NCBI RefSeq assembly: GCF_005843925.1 | Contig: NZ_VCBC01000016.1 | Coordinates: 1 to 64,000, forward strand | Length of the DNA stretch: 64,000 nucleotides | DNA from: Thalassotalea litorea | GTDB taxonomy: Bacteria > Pseudomonadota > Gammaproteobacteria > Enterobacterales > Alteromonadaceae | Direction: 5' to 3' | In this document: piece by piece, positions 38,408 through 47,797 of the stretch | How positions within the stretch are numbered: position 1 is the first letter of the stretch | Layout: the number at the start of each line of letters is the position of its first letter | Made by a program: the position numbers and the translations under genes | The notes under the pieces: generated by a model | Databases searched by the model: none | What the model saw: the letters and a program-made list of their open reading frames with translations, nothing else | What the model was told of the DNA's origin: nothing

Positions 38408-39298
38408 TTATAAATTGTAGACTTTGATTTCTTGGCCAACAGTTAGAGCGCCATTTGCCTCTAACGATAGCCATTGAGTATTTGCCGCTTCCAGACATAC
38501 AAATTCCTGTTCGCCGTGTTGGTGTACATCATCCATTGATGATGCGGTTATGCTACCTGGATTCCATAACACCCACTGACTGGCATTGCTTTTGTTGATT
38601 TCAATGGCTCTATCCCAGCCTTTATCAATAATAGTCGCAGATTTACTGTTGTAGTAAATATTGTCTATTGGACCTAGGCCGTTAACAGGTTCAAGTTGTT
38701 TGATTTGCTTTGTACCAGCAATTTTATTTTCAAATGAACTCCCCACTAAAGCCGGAATAGTCGCATTTTCTGGATGGCTCACTTTAAAGTAACTATGCAA
38801 TGCAAAACTTAAATTAAGCGGTTGAGCGGATAAGTTTTCCATCATCATCGATTGGGTAAAGACATCACTAAAGCTCAAGGTCTGAGTTAACCTAAAATTC
38901 CCTTTCCACTTCGGATGTTCTGTTGTGTCAAGTGTGATAATAATGTTCACTGCATCCGGACCAATTTTTAGATCGGATAATTGCCACACACTGTTTCTAG
39001 CAAAACCGTGACTCGACTCGTTGACTAACAAACCAAACCAAGGCCAACAAATTGGGATCCCACCTCTGATTGGACGCGACTGATCGAAAGCACTCTTTCG
39101 ACTCAGCCAAAAAACTTCTTGCTGGCCATTCGGTTGCCAAGATAACACCTGTCCTCCGAATAAGGACAGTTTTGCTTCACAAAGCCGATGGGAAATTGTC
39201 AGATACGTAAGTTGGTCGTTGACAAATTGCTGGCGAACCGTCCCATATTCCGATTCAGAAATTAATTCTTTACCCTCTGTTACCAGTTGCACAACCAT
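38408..39298 (-). CDS. D-hexose-6-phosphate mutarotase (YeaD-type)
   Basis: An aldose-1-epimerase-like protein of the glucose-6-phosphate 1-epimerase (YeaD) subfamily, which interconverts alpha and beta hexose-6-phosphate. The beta-sandwich contains RGGIPICWPWFG and SHGFARNSVW. The catalytic His lies in FALHSYFKVS and the catalytic Glu in FVCLEAAN. I place the start at ATG 39298 (296 residues), because AGGA eight bases upstream fits it; ATG 39307 and a longer frame to 39418 are possible. It lies downstream of tadD on the same strand but has no evident link to the pilus. Confidence 0.88.
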   Translation of the reverse strand: MVVQLVTEGKELISESEYGTVRQQFVNDQLTYLTISHRLCEAKLSLFGGQVLSWQPNGQQEVFWLSRKSAFDQSRPIRGGIPICWPWFGLLVNESSHGFARNSVWQLSDLKIGPDAVNIIITLDTTEHPKWKGNFRLTQTLSFSDVFTQSMMMENLSAQPLNLSFALHSYFKVSHPENATIPALVGSSFENKIAGTKQIKQLEPVNGLGPIDNIYYNSKSATIIDKGWDRAIEINKSNASQWVLWNPGSITASSMDDVHQHGEQEFVCLEAANTQWLSLEANGALTVGQEIKVYNL

Positions 39299-39439
39299 TG
39301 TTTTCATTCCTATTTTGTAATTGACGCTCATCATTACAGAGTTACAAAATAAATCAATATCCTCACCCCCTAGAAATGAGAAAAATAAAGACAAATAGCG
39401 CAGATCAAAAGTTGTCAACCGTATTTAATTTTTAAACGC

Positions 39440-40543
39440 TTATTCCTTATAATTGTGATTAAGAATTTCCTCCGTCGAGCCTTTGTTTACCTCTCTAACT
39501 GAAGAACCATTAACAGGTAAAGCCTGAGCTTTTAATAAACGTTCTCGTTTTAGCAGCTGCACTTGCTCGAGATTTAGATTGGCCTTTTCAAAATAGATAG
39601 GAGAGGTATTAATAGCTTGAGTAAAGTAGCGCTCGGCAAGGTCGAGATTATCCTCAAGCAAAAGGAAATACCCCAAATCATTGAATGCATCATGCTCAGG
39701 CATAATCTGTTTTAAGGTTTTGATTGACCGCTCATAATGCCCTTGCCTCGCATAAACCAATCCAAGGTTACTCCAGGCTCGGGCAAATTGTCGTTTATAG
39801 TTAATCGCTCTCTTATAATAGCCTTCTGCATGCTCATAGTTACCTGTTAAATAAAATGAGTAACCAATATTGGTCAGATAAGGAGCAGATTTTGGGCGAT
39901 GTTGCAACGCTAGTTGATAGTAACGACGAGCCAAAGCGTGATTTTCCTGAATATCTTCAATAACGCCTGCCACCACATATGCATTTACCGGAGAGTTGTC
40001 GTCAAGAGAAAGGTAAACGGATTGCAATGCTACCTGACCTGAAGAAGATTTGTTTTCGACAGTATGCTTTCGTAAACGCTGTTGATCAATGGTAATTGCT
40101 TGCTGTAAATGTTGCTTTGCTGTTTGGTAGTCACGTTCAGCCATACTTATGCCTCCTAAAGCTTGTAAAGCACCGCTGTGTTCTGGTTCATACTTGAGAA
40201 CATTTTGATAAGCTCGACTCGCAACATCCGTGTTTTTCAAACGACGATGGATCTCACCAATTTGAAAATAGACATCAGCATCAGCTTTATCAAACTCTAG
40301 GGCCTGAATGTAATAATATAAGGCTCGTTCATAATCATTATTACTTTTTGCCTCGTCCGCTCGCTCCAGCGCCTGTGCTTTGTTTTGAACGCTGATGCCT
40401 TTATTGGCCTGGCTTGAACTAAATTCCCCACCAACGCTTGTGGGCGCCGAAGTACTAGTCTGCGGCTCTGTGGTTTGACACCCTAATAAAGTCGATATCA
40501 TGAGTAAACATACCGAAGTGACTCTAACTTTATATTTATGCAT
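39440..40543 (-). CDS. tadD: TPR lipoprotein TadD
   Basis: TadD is the pilotin-like lipoprotein needed for assembly of the Tad secretin. The start is ATG 40543, with GAGG six bases upstream, giving 367 residues. The signal MHKYKVRVTSVCLLMISTLLGC has the lipobox LLGC. The rest is a chain of about six TPR units (for example NDYERALYYYIQALEFDKADADVYFQIGEIH, seen at about residues 65-95). The protein is somewhat longer than classic TadD and has a polar tail. It is the last gene of the Tad operon, overlapping nothing and ten bases after tadC. Confidence 0.88.
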   Translation of the reverse strand: MHKYKVRVTSVCLLMISTLLGCQTTEPQTSTSAPTSVGGEFSSSQANKGISVQNKAQALERADEAKSNNDYERALYYYIQALEFDKADADVYFQIGEIHRRLKNTDVASRAYQNVLKYEPEHSGALQALGGISMAERDYQTAKQHLQQAITIDQQRLRKHTVENKSSSGQVALQSVYLSLDDNSPVNAYVVAGVIEDIQENHALARRYYQLALQHRPKSAPYLTNIGYSFYLTGNYEHAEGYYKRAINYKRQFARAWSNLGLVYARQGHYERSIKTLKQIMPEHDAFNDLGYFLLLEDNLDLAERYFTQAINTSPIYFEKANLNLEQVQLLKRERLLKAQALPVNGSSVREVNKGSTEEILNHNYKE

Positions 40544-40553
40544 TTTTAGCCTC

Positions 40554-41519
40554 TTAAAACGCGACATCCCAAACTGACAAGACTTTTAAGATTGCAGGAC
40601 CTACCGCAACGATAAAAAATGCAGGCCAGATACAGAAAATCATAGGGAAAACCATCTTTACAGCCAACTTTGCGGCTTTTTCCTCAGCTTCCTGGATTCG
40701 TTTATCACGATATTCTTCCGCGTAAATTCTTAAGGTGCTGGCAATCCCAGTACCCAATTTCAAGCTCTGTACGATCACGGAATTAAGGCCGCGAATATCT
40801 TCTAGACCAGTGCGCTCTGAAAACTCATGCAGTGCTTCTTGTAAGGAGTAACCAACCCGGACCTTACTGCACACCAAGTTAAGCTCATGAGACAATACTG
40901 GGTGTGCAACTTTCAACTCATTACTAACCCGTTGAAATGATTCCATTAAACCAAGCCCTGACTCACAGCAGACCACCAGTAAATCGAGAGCATCCGGAAA
41001 ATGCTTGCGTAATCCCTGCATTCTTTTATCCGCTAGATAAGTCAAGATCGTCCCAGGAAGTAAATAGGCGACACCAACAATAAGCGCGAGTAAATAAACC
41101 GTCCACATCAGTGACAAATCGGGAAGTAGTCTTAACACAACGGTGCAAATCCCCGCACTAATTAACAACAACAATAACTTTAGAGCATTATATATTTTAA
41201 GGGCGCTCTCAGAATGAAACCCTGCATGAATCAATAAACGTTTGGCTTCACTATCCCCTGCAAAGGAGCTTTTGATAAATGGGACTTTGTTTAAGCCATG
41301 TTCTAAAGACTGACCAAATCCAGCATTTTCCTCAAAACCCACACCTTCGCTTTGTATTTTCTTTAATTCCGCTTTCGCGGGCGAAAGTAACCCAGACAAC
41401 AAATAACTCATCGCCAACGCTAATGTGATACCCGTAGCGGCAGCAAGCCCAATAACAACCCATTGAGATGCCGCTGGGTTTTCAAAAAGGCTGTAAATCA
41501 GACTATTTATATACTCCAC
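40554..41519 (-). CDS. tadC: Tad inner-membrane platform protein TadC
   Basis: A 321-residue T2SSF-domain protein, one of the two inner-membrane platform proteins of the Tad pilus. The cytoplasmic domain includes LLVVCCESGLGLMESFQRVSNEL, and the C-terminal half has LGTGIASTLRIYAEEYRDKRIQEAEEKAAKLAVKMVFPM, followed by the final membrane helices. Start GTG 41519 follows AGGAGG. It forms a pair with tadB, eight bases upstream, and both should contact the ATPase CpaF. Confidence 0.93.
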   Translation of the reverse strand: MEYINSLIYSLFENPAASQWVVIGLAAATGITLALAMSYLLSGLLSPAKAELKKIQSEGVGFEENAGFGQSLEHGLNKVPFIKSSFAGDSEAKRLLIHAGFHSESALKIYNALKLLLLLISAGICTVVLRLLPDLSLMWTVYLLALIVGVAYLLPGTILTYLADKRMQGLRKHFPDALDLLVVCCESGLGLMESFQRVSNELKVAHPVLSHELNLVCSKVRVGYSLQEALHEFSERTGLEDIRGLNSVIVQSLKLGTGIASTLRIYAEEYRDKRIQEAEEKAAKLAVKMVFPMIFCIWPAFFIVAVGPAILKVLSVWDVAF

Positions 41520-41527
41520 AAGACCTC

Positions 41528-42496
41528 CTAGACATCTAGTTGAATCAAACGGTTAATCCAAGCAATACCGATTAGCATTGCCAAAGCACCCCATTTAAGT
41601 AGTGAGACACCGTCTTCACTGCTAGTCAGTAAAGTCAGATATTTGGGTGAACTTATATAAAGTACCGCGAATAAAGCAAATGGCGTCAACACGAGAATCC
41701 AGGCTGACATACGACCTTCAGCAGACAATGTCCTTACGCGTCGCTTAAAGGCGAAACGCTGACGAATAACTCGTGCCAAAGTCTCTACTTTTTCAGCAAG
41801 ATTACCACCGGTTTCTTTTTGAATACTGATTGCACTGGCGAAAGCCATTGCTGAAGTAATAGGAACCCGTTGCACAAACAGCAATAATGCTGTTTTAATG
41901 TCAGTACCGTAATTAATCAGGTGAAACAGATAATTGAATTCTTTCGTTAATTCTCCTTGGGTTTCATCACACACCAGTTTGAGCGATTCCGAAAACGCAT
42001 AACCGGCTTGTAAACCACGTTTTAGCACATCCAGTGCTTCAGGAAACTCTTCTTCAATTTTTTCTAGCCTCTTACCTATATCGCGATTTAGTTTGATGAT
42101 AAATAGTGAAAAAACCACTGCAAAAACAATAAAAACATACAGTACGTCTCTCGTTAAATACCAAACTAAGGGTGATATGGCCAATGCAGAAATGATTGCC
42201 AGAAAAAAATACTGATGACCCAAGTATTTATAATCCGCCAATTCCAGCTTATAGGTTAAGTTTTTAATAAACCCCCACTCTTCCATTGCTCGAAACAGAA
42301 AGGGAAGTTTATTAATTTTATTATCGAGAATTAAATCTGAGTGCTGAAACTCTTGATTTTCTGACAATTCAATTAAGTGCTTTCGCAGTTCCTTAGTTTT
42401 CGCTCTTTTCGGGTTATACACAGAAACCAATAATGACTGCGACAAAAATATTACCGTGGCAAATATTAACAATAGAAAAATTACTTCATTACTCAT
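41528..42496 (-). CDS. tadB: Tad inner-membrane platform protein TadB
   Basis: A 322-residue T2SSF-domain protein. The sequence EEEFPEALDVLKRGLQAGYAFSESLKLVCDETQGEL is the typical TadB cytoplasmic segment. It continues with QKETGGNLAEKVETLARVIRQRFAFKRRVRTLSAEGRMSAWIL and two C-terminal helices. Two N-terminal helices are also present. Start ATG 42496 has GGAG seven bases upstream. The gene lies 60 bases downstream of cpaF, a gap without terminator. Confidence 0.94.
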   Translation of the reverse strand: MSNEVIFLLLIFATVIFLSQSLLVSVYNPKRAKTKELRKHLIELSENQEFQHSDLILDNKINKLPFLFRAMEEWGFIKNLTYKLELADYKYLGHQYFFLAIISALAISPLVWYLTRDVLYVFIVFAVVFSLFIIKLNRDIGKRLEKIEEEFPEALDVLKRGLQAGYAFSESLKLVCDETQGELTKEFNYLFHLINYGTDIKTALLLFVQRVPITSAMAFASAISIQKETGGNLAEKVETLARVIRQRFAFKRRVRTLSAEGRMSAWILVLTPFALFAVLYISSPKYLTLLTSSEDGVSLLKWGALAMLIGIAWINRLIQLDV

Positions 42497-42556
42497 TCTT
42501 GTGCTCCTGGAGACTTACCACTGTTTGCTGGCATGAAATGGAATACACCTTTGACC

Positions 42557-43876
42557 TTACAGTCTTGCCAGCTCAAAATCCGCACCATAAATTGAATTAG
42601 GTAGTACGATGCCCCTGGCCTGCAAATGGCCGTTGAAGTTGGGGATCACACCTGTTGCTTTGTATCCGCCAAGTACATTACCGTCTTCATCTCGCCCCCG
42701 ACGTTCAAATTTAAAAATTTCCGACATGGTAATGATATCCCCTTCCATACCGTTGATTTCTTGAATGCTGACGATACGACGCTTGCCATCTTCATGACGT
42801 TGTAATTGCACAACCACATCAATTGCAGAAGCAATTTGCGAACGAATATTCACGACGGGCATATCAAACCCTGACATGCAAACCATGTTTTCCATCCGTG
42901 ATAATGAATCTCTTGGGTTGTTGGCATGTAATGTTGTCAGGCTACCTTCGTGCCCTGTATTCATCGCCGCCAGCATATCTATGGCTTCAGCACCGCGAAC
43001 CTCACCAACGACAATTCTATCTGGTCGCATCCTTAGGCTATTAATCACTAACTCTCGTTGCTTTACCTCTCCCTTCCCCTCAATATTTGCAACTCGCGTT
43101 TCAAGACGCACCGTATGAGGTTGTTGCAATTGCAGTTCGGCCGAGTCTTCAATAGTAATAATGCGTTCATCTTCTGGTATATAGCCGGATAAAATGTTTA
43201 ATAAGGTGGTTTTACCGCTACCCGTACCGCCTGAAATCAGTACATTCAACTTTCCGAGAACGATGGCCTTGATAAAGGCTCCCATGTCTTGGCTCATAGT
43301 GCCGTAGTCAATCAACTGAGCTGCATTTAATTTTTCAACGGTAAAACGACGAATTGAAAGGCATGGACCGTCTAGCGCCAGAGGCGGAATGATGGCATTG
43401 ATCCGTGACCCATCTTCAAGTCGCGCATCAACCATAGGTGAGGATTCGTCGATTCTCCTGCCAACGCGAGAAACAATGCGATCAATGATATTTAATAGAT
43501 GTTTGTCATCATAAAATGACACAGGAACCCGTTCGAGTTTCCCATGACGCTCAATGAAGATATTATCGTGATTATTCACCAGGATATCGGAGATAGATGG
43601 GTCGGCGAGCAAGGTCTCCAATGGCCCCAGACCAAGGATCTCATCAATGATTAATTGTGTGATTTTCTCTCGGGCATGCACATTTAATGGCCTGGGAACA
43701 TCGTTGAGCAATTGCTGGCACAATTCTTTAATTTGAACTTCAGCTTGCTGCTCTTCGAGAGTTTCGAGAACGGACAAATCCAGCATCTTTACGATTTTTG
43801 CATAAGTTTGTTGCTTAGTTTCCTGATCCTGAGAATTTAATACCGCATATTCATTACTCGGTTGTAACGGATTCAT
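42557..43876 (-). CDS. cpaF: Tad pilus assembly ATPase CpaF/TadA
   Basis: The hexameric secretion ATPase (VirB11/GspE family) that powers Tad pilus assembly and, in some systems, retraction. The 439-residue protein has an N-terminal domain (about 1-170) with LGLGPLETLLADPSISDILVNN, then Walker A GGTGSGKT at residues 216-223. The Asp box IITIEDSAEL, Walker B IVVGEVRGAEA and His box TTLHANNPRDSLSR follow. The start sits four bases after cpaE (TadZ), whose last codons provide the AAGG ribosome site. The gene name follows Caulobacter usage; it is tadA in Aggregatibacter. Confidence 0.96.
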   Translation of the reverse strand: MNPLQPSNEYAVLNSQDQETKQQTYAKIVKMLDLSVLETLEEQQAEVQIKELCQQLLNDVPRPLNVHAREKITQLIIDEILGLGPLETLLADPSISDILVNNHDNIFIERHGKLERVPVSFYDDKHLLNIIDRIVSRVGRRIDESSPMVDARLEDGSRINAIIPPLALDGPCLSIRRFTVEKLNAAQLIDYGTMSQDMGAFIKAIVLGKLNVLISGGTGSGKTTLLNILSGYIPEDERIITIEDSAELQLQQPHTVRLETRVANIEGKGEVKQRELVINSLRMRPDRIVVGEVRGAEAIDMLAAMNTGHEGSLTTLHANNPRDSLSRMENMVCMSGFDMPVVNIRSQIASAIDVVVQLQRHEDGKRRIVSIQEINGMEGDIITMSEIFKFERRGRDEDGNVLGGYKATGVIPNFNGHLQARGIVLPNSIYGADFELARL

Positions 43877-43879
43877 AAT

Positions 43880-45055
43880 CTAACCTTTATACATTTTTTG
43901 AAACATACGGGACCAGAATCCCGATTCATCATTGTTGCCCTGCAATTCGATAGCGGATAATCCTGCGACTAACTGAGTTAAATCTTCCACCAAACGCCGA
44001 CCGCCCTCGACCTGGACAATGTTGCGGCCCAGATCATTGCATTCACTGGCGACAGAAAAGTTGTTTCGAATCACCTGGATACGCTCAATACCAAGGGTTT
44101 GCTGGATCTCTTTTAACGAGATCGGGGATTTTTTCTCATCAAAACGATTAACGACTAAGACCACATTACGCTTTGATTTACCCAAATTTCCATGAAGAAA
44201 ATTTAGTACGTTCTGGGCTTCCCGAACACTGATGATATCTGCCTGAATCACCAGGAGGATATCTTGAGACGCTTCGATCAACGGTAAATTTACCGCTTCA
44301 ATCCCTCGAGATAAATCCGCTAAAATCAGACCGTAGCCGCGCTGAATTTTGGCAAGCAATTTCGTTAGATTGGCCGCGTATTCTTGCTGTTGCAAAGTAA
44401 GGTGAGAAAATGGCTTTACCGGTAATACCCGCAAACTGCCTTTTTTCGTCAGCATATTTTGCACAGCTACAGCATCCAGGCTTTCTTGTTCACTAATTGC
44501 ATCATCGAGAAAATATGTCGCATTAGAACAGAGCATTTTCGACAAGGTTGCATGTTGAAAATCTCCGTCAAACAACACCACTTCCATATTACTTTGCTGA
44601 CACAACACATCCGCCAATGCATGGGTAATAAATGTTGCTCCACTTCCGCCTTTGCAGTTTAATACACTGACAATTGGCGCCAGACTGATTTGCGACTCAA
44701 GTTGAGAACTAATACTCTTTATGGCTTCAGTTAGCTCGCTTTTGAACGTTGCTGCAGGAACAACATCGCGGATCTGCAATTGAATCGCATAGCGCAATAA
44801 ATCCGGAGGCAAATCATCACCGATTAGAATTATGGGTTTGTTGAGACCGCTTAGTTTTTCCAATTGCTCAAATACAAACTGACTATCATTTCGGTATGCG
44901 ACAATGATCAAACCTTGCCCTGGTTCCGCTTGAGACAATGAAACAGTAGTGGAAATATTGATATTGTTAAACTGAGTCAAAAACTGCATTATTTCCTGAC
45001 GAAACTGTTCATCACTGCAAATCAATAAACATTCGAGTAAGATCGACAAATTCAT
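43880..45055 (-). CDS. cpaE: Tad localisation ATPase CpaE/TadZ
   Basis: A ParA/MinD-superfamily protein that positions the Tad apparatus. From ATG 45055 (GAGG five bases upstream) it has 391 residues; an upstream GTG at 45124 with GGGA is an alternative that adds 23 polar residues. The N-terminal ~120 residues form an atypical receiver domain (ECLLICSDEQFRQEIMQFL, IILIGDDLPPDLLRYAI). The ATPase part has the P-loop CKGGSGATFITHAL, lacking the second lysine of canonical ParA, and VVLFDGDFQHATLSKML. The C-terminal part has VNRFDEKKSPISLKEI. Confidence 0.92.
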   Translation of the reverse strand: MNLSILLECLLICSDEQFRQEIMQFLTQFNNINISTTVSLSQAEPGQGLIIVAYRNDSQFVFEQLEKLSGLNKPIILIGDDLPPDLLRYAIQLQIRDVVPAATFKSELTEAIKSISSQLESQISLAPIVSVLNCKGGSGATFITHALADVLCQQSNMEVVLFDGDFQHATLSKMLCSNATYFLDDAISEQESLDAVAVQNMLTKKGSLRVLPVKPFSHLTLQQQEYAANLTKLLAKIQRGYGLILADLSRGIEAVNLPLIEASQDILLVIQADIISVREAQNVLNFLHGNLGKSKRNVVLVVNRFDEKKSPISLKEIQQTLGIERIQVIRNNFSVASECNDLGRNIVQVEGGRRLVEDLTQLVAGLSAIELQGNNDESGFWSRMFQKMYKG

Positions 45056-45139
45056 AGCAACCTCAGAATCCTCATCGGCGTATTCATTAGTCTTAGGGGT
45101 GACTTGATATAGACTTTCTCGCACCGTTTCATTCCCTCA

Positions 45140-45631
45140 TTAACAACTTGTGATACCAGTGCGGGTAAAGCCTAAACTTTCCCGGGGGATCCCAGTCACC
45201 AGTGTTGGTGAATCTATCGTGATACTGACAAAGGGGATCACCAGATTGTGCTGGTAATTAATTATTTGGGTCTGTATCGAAGCAACATTGTTAGCATTCG
45301 TAGTGGATGTGCCACTTGCATCTAAGTATGTGATAACAATATTGCTCCGAGTTAAATTGGGTAACAGGTTGAACCCGGAAAAGGTGGCTAAATCTCCAAT
45401 AGCGTCTTGCTGACTGACTGTATTTGCATCACTGCTATCGGTAAGAGGGCTGCAAACTGTGGCCAGTCGAGCCCCTCGACGAGTCACTTCGGTAAGCGCA
45501 TTCCAGGTATAAATAAGTCTTCCGACTTCAATAACCAGAATAAGGACTAACAAAAACACCACGGCCACCAGACTAAATTCCACGATGTATATGCCTCGTT
45601 GCGACTTTTTCTTTAGATTATCTAATGCCAC
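45140..45631 (-). CDS. TadE-like minor pseudopilin
   Basis: A 163-residue protein with the TadE domain: RGIYIVEFSLVAVVFLLVLILVIEVGRLIYTWNALTEVTRRGARLATV. It has a Glu-Phe pair in the position of the processing-site motif (cleavage expected after Gly13). The rest is a small extracytoplasmic domain with two cysteines. TadE/TadF pseudopilins are processed by the Tad prepilin peptidase and are needed for pilus assembly. It overlaps the next TadE-like gene upstream by 14 bases and uses a GTG start. Confidence 0.88.
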   Translation of the reverse strand: MALDNLKKKSQRGIYIVEFSLVAVVFLLVLILVIEVGRLIYTWNALTEVTRRGARLATVCSPLTDSSDANTVSQQDAIGDLATFSGFNLLPNLTRSNIVITYLDASGTSTTNANNVASIQTQIINYQHNLVIPFVSITIDSPTLVTGIPRESLGFTRTGITSC

Positions 45632-46124
45632 CGCTCTGCGCCTTTAATGTATAACTAACGACAAGTGGAAAACTAAGATTAAAGCCTCCACCATAACCAA
45701 AATCCGGAATAATGGTGCTAAATATGGGCTGAAAATTATAGCTGACACTTAAGGTGATAAATTGCCCGGAAACAGATACATTGGTTGTGCTGTTGGCAAG
45801 TCCAGGTAGAATTTCATTGCCGGTGTTAGTCGTCGCCCCATAATAGACAAGGTTGTCAACCTCGGTCCTTAAGGTGTTGCTAATATCAATCACATCGGAT
45901 ACACCGGGGGTTGCGTAAATATCCAAATATCGGGAAGCATCGCGAACCGTTTTCGTTAGCGCATTATATTGATACAACAAACGACCAAATTCGGCGACGG
46001 TAAACACTAACAACAACAGAATCGGCAAAACCAAGGTGAGTTCTATAGTTGCCAATCCAAAGACTTTGGAGCGTCGCTGCATGTGTCGGCTTTGCGTTTT
46101 AGAATGTTGCATGGTCATACTCAC
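45618..46124 (-). CDS. Second TadE/TadF-like minor pseudopilin
   Basis: A 168-residue TadE-domain protein. The hydrophobic segment is KVFG|LATIELTLVLPILLLLVFTVAEFGRLLYQYNALTKTVRDASRYLD, with Glu at +5 after the cleavage glycine. The GTG start overlaps the tadG stop (GTGA); ATG 46118, two codons later, is an alternative. The mature domain is rich in Thr, Ser and Asn and lacks cysteine, unlike its neighbour. With the gene at 45140 it forms the usual TadE-TadF pair. Confidence 0.87.
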   Translation of the reverse strand: MSMTMQHSKTQSRHMQRRSKVFGLATIELTLVLPILLLLVFTVAEFGRLLYQYNALTKTVRDASRYLDIYATPGVSDVIDISNTLRTEVDNLVYYGATTNTGNEILPGLANSTTNVSVSGQFITLSVSYNFQPIFSTIIPDFGYGGGFNLSFPLVVSYTLKAQSGGIR

Positions 46125-47446
46125 GAATCCTTGCTATCGGGAACGTGGTATAAAACAATCCGGTATGCACCGGAGCTATTTGGATCGCTGCCCGGTAAGC
46201 CGGAGTCATTATCATCGGTATCGCCCTGAAAAGGACAGACTCGAACCACCTCGCCAACGGCATAGCTTTTCTGGCCATTACCACCGCTTTGCTCTTTATC
46301 TTGACCGCCTGAATTCGATGGCACCTGCTGAGTAAGAAATACGCACATAAAATCGATAACGCTTAACACCTTATGCCCATTAGCTTCGCTATCGCACTCA
46401 ACGACAACAACATTAAACATCCTTCTATCAGGCAAGCGCCCAGCTTTGGAAACGTCAAGGTTTCCCGGGACCGAGCAAGAGGTCTCCTCGGTATCGGTAA
46501 GGTAATCAGCATACCGGTAAGCCTTGGCTAAATATCCCGACTCCAATAGATTCGGACGGGAATCATCGTAAGCAATAGGCGGCCCCTGACAGGTATTCCA
46601 ATCTTCCGCCATGGTCTCCTTATTGCCCTGTGCTGACCCTGTAAATCTGGCATCAAGGGCTTCGGTTGGACCCACGGCATCTCCAGGCTCTGTTTCAAAC
46701 GAATCAATATCCAATTCTTCAAGGCAAAAGCTTGCACCATTGGCTAATCCATCGCGTACATCATTTTTACCGCTCATGCCGGGTAAGCGAACGAGTTGAA
46801 AATTTCCGGAACCGACTTTCGATTCGGTATTTGAACCAATTTTCATTACCGTGTGGTCACCCCAGGAAAACCCATAAGCACCATTATCAGAACGGGGGAT
46901 AGTCTTATCACCGCAAATTAATAATGGCACTAAATCCTGAGTACAGTTGTCGCTGGTTAAATCCGTACTGGGCCCTGCCAGCGCCGTTGATGAGACCCCT
47001 TTATCATAACCAAATATCTGTGCCAAGAAGCTGGTTAAACCGACATTTTCAATGGTGACTTTGGCATAAAGTGCCTCGTTGGTTTCTACCGCATTAAACG
47101 GATCCGGACGGACAGAAAATTCGATATTAATCAGAGACGTTACTTGCGCCGCACTTGTATTGACGATATCCAAAGGGATTGATTCTTGCAATTCTCTGTT
47201 TTCCGAATGCGTCAAATTATTGGTTAAGATCGTTACTGCTTCTGCCCGGGCCTGAGCAAATGTACCACCCCGATCGCGACTTTTCGCCGCAGACAGAGCA
47301 GCGGCATCGGCCAGGTTTTGCAATCGAGACTTATTCAATAGCAAATGTCCGCCATCGAGTGCCAAAGCGCTCACTGCTAATATGGCCAGCAAGGATATGG
47401 TTGCCAGCACAATAATATTGCCTTTATGCTTATTTCGGTAATTCAT
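46121..47446 (-). CDS. tadG: TadG-like pilus-associated protein
   Basis: A 441-residue protein with the TadG N-terminal (Flp-type Tad-like) membrane segment KGNIIVLATISLLAILAVSALALDGGHLLLNKSRLQNLADAAALSAAKS, the well-known start of TadG proteins. The large periplasmic part has about eight cysteines and acidic loops (DIDSFETEPGD). It lacks a recognisable VWA domain, so it is a shorter TadG type. GGGAGG precedes ATG 47446. It overlaps the following tadE by four bases. Confidence 0.88.
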   Translation of the reverse strand: MNYRNKHKGNIIVLATISLLAILAVSALALDGGHLLLNKSRLQNLADAAALSAAKSRDRGGTFAQARAEAVTILTNNLTHSENRELQESIPLDIVNTSAAQVTSLINIEFSVRPDPFNAVETNEALYAKVTIENVGLTSFLAQIFGYDKGVSSTALAGPSTDLTSDNCTQDLVPLLICGDKTIPRSDNGAYGFSWGDHTVMKIGSNTESKVGSGNFQLVRLPGMSGKNDVRDGLANGASFCLEELDIDSFETEPGDAVGPTEALDARFTGSAQGNKETMAEDWNTCQGPPIAYDDSRPNLLESGYLAKAYRYADYLTDTEETSCSVPGNLDVSKAGRLPDRRMFNVVVVECDSEANGHKVLSVIDFMCVFLTQQVPSNSGGQDKEQSGGNGQKSYAVGEVVRVCPFQGDTDDNDSGLPGSDPNSSGAYRIVLYHVPDSKDS

Positions 47447-47492
47447 ATCAAACCTCCCTACAACGCTGTTATCGGTGCGTTATGAATGGTTA

Positions 47493-47795
47493 TTAGTTTT
47501 TCCCCGAACCACTACCACTTTTCCCACTAAAACTGCCGGTGCCTTTTCGTGCAGTAGTTGGCGCATACACGCTTTTCTCATAACCCGTCATCACATTAGT
47601 CGCCACTTCCCCATTTAAGGTATTTACAATCCCCGCATTCGTTACCGGTGCTGCGGGGTCGAGAATTTGGCGTTCCCATAAATCATCGTAATGGCCAGAC
47701 AGACGATACTCATACTCAGGGCCAACACTACAACCACTCAACAGCACAAACCCCGTCAGTAATGTTGTTCGACTTGCTCTTAATAAAGCTTTCAT
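47493..47795 (-). CDS. Small lipoprotein of the Tad locus
   Basis: A 100-residue lipoprotein: SRTTLLTGFVLLSGC gives lipobox LSGC at Cys22. The mature part contains YDDLWERQILDPAAPVTN and ends in a glycine/serine/lysine-rich tail. It lies between rcpA/cpaC and tadG, three bases after the secretin gene. In other Tad loci this slot is held by RcpB or CpaD, outer-membrane or gating factors for the secretin. I see no sequence match to those families, so the equivalence is positional only. GGAG precedes ATG 47795. Confidence 0.72.
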   Translation of the reverse strand: MKALLRASRTTLLTGFVLLSGCSVGPEYEYRLSGHYDDLWERQILDPAAPVTNAGIVNTLNGEVATNVMTGYEKSVYAPTTARKGTGSFSGKSGSGSGKN

Positions 47796-47797
47796 AA

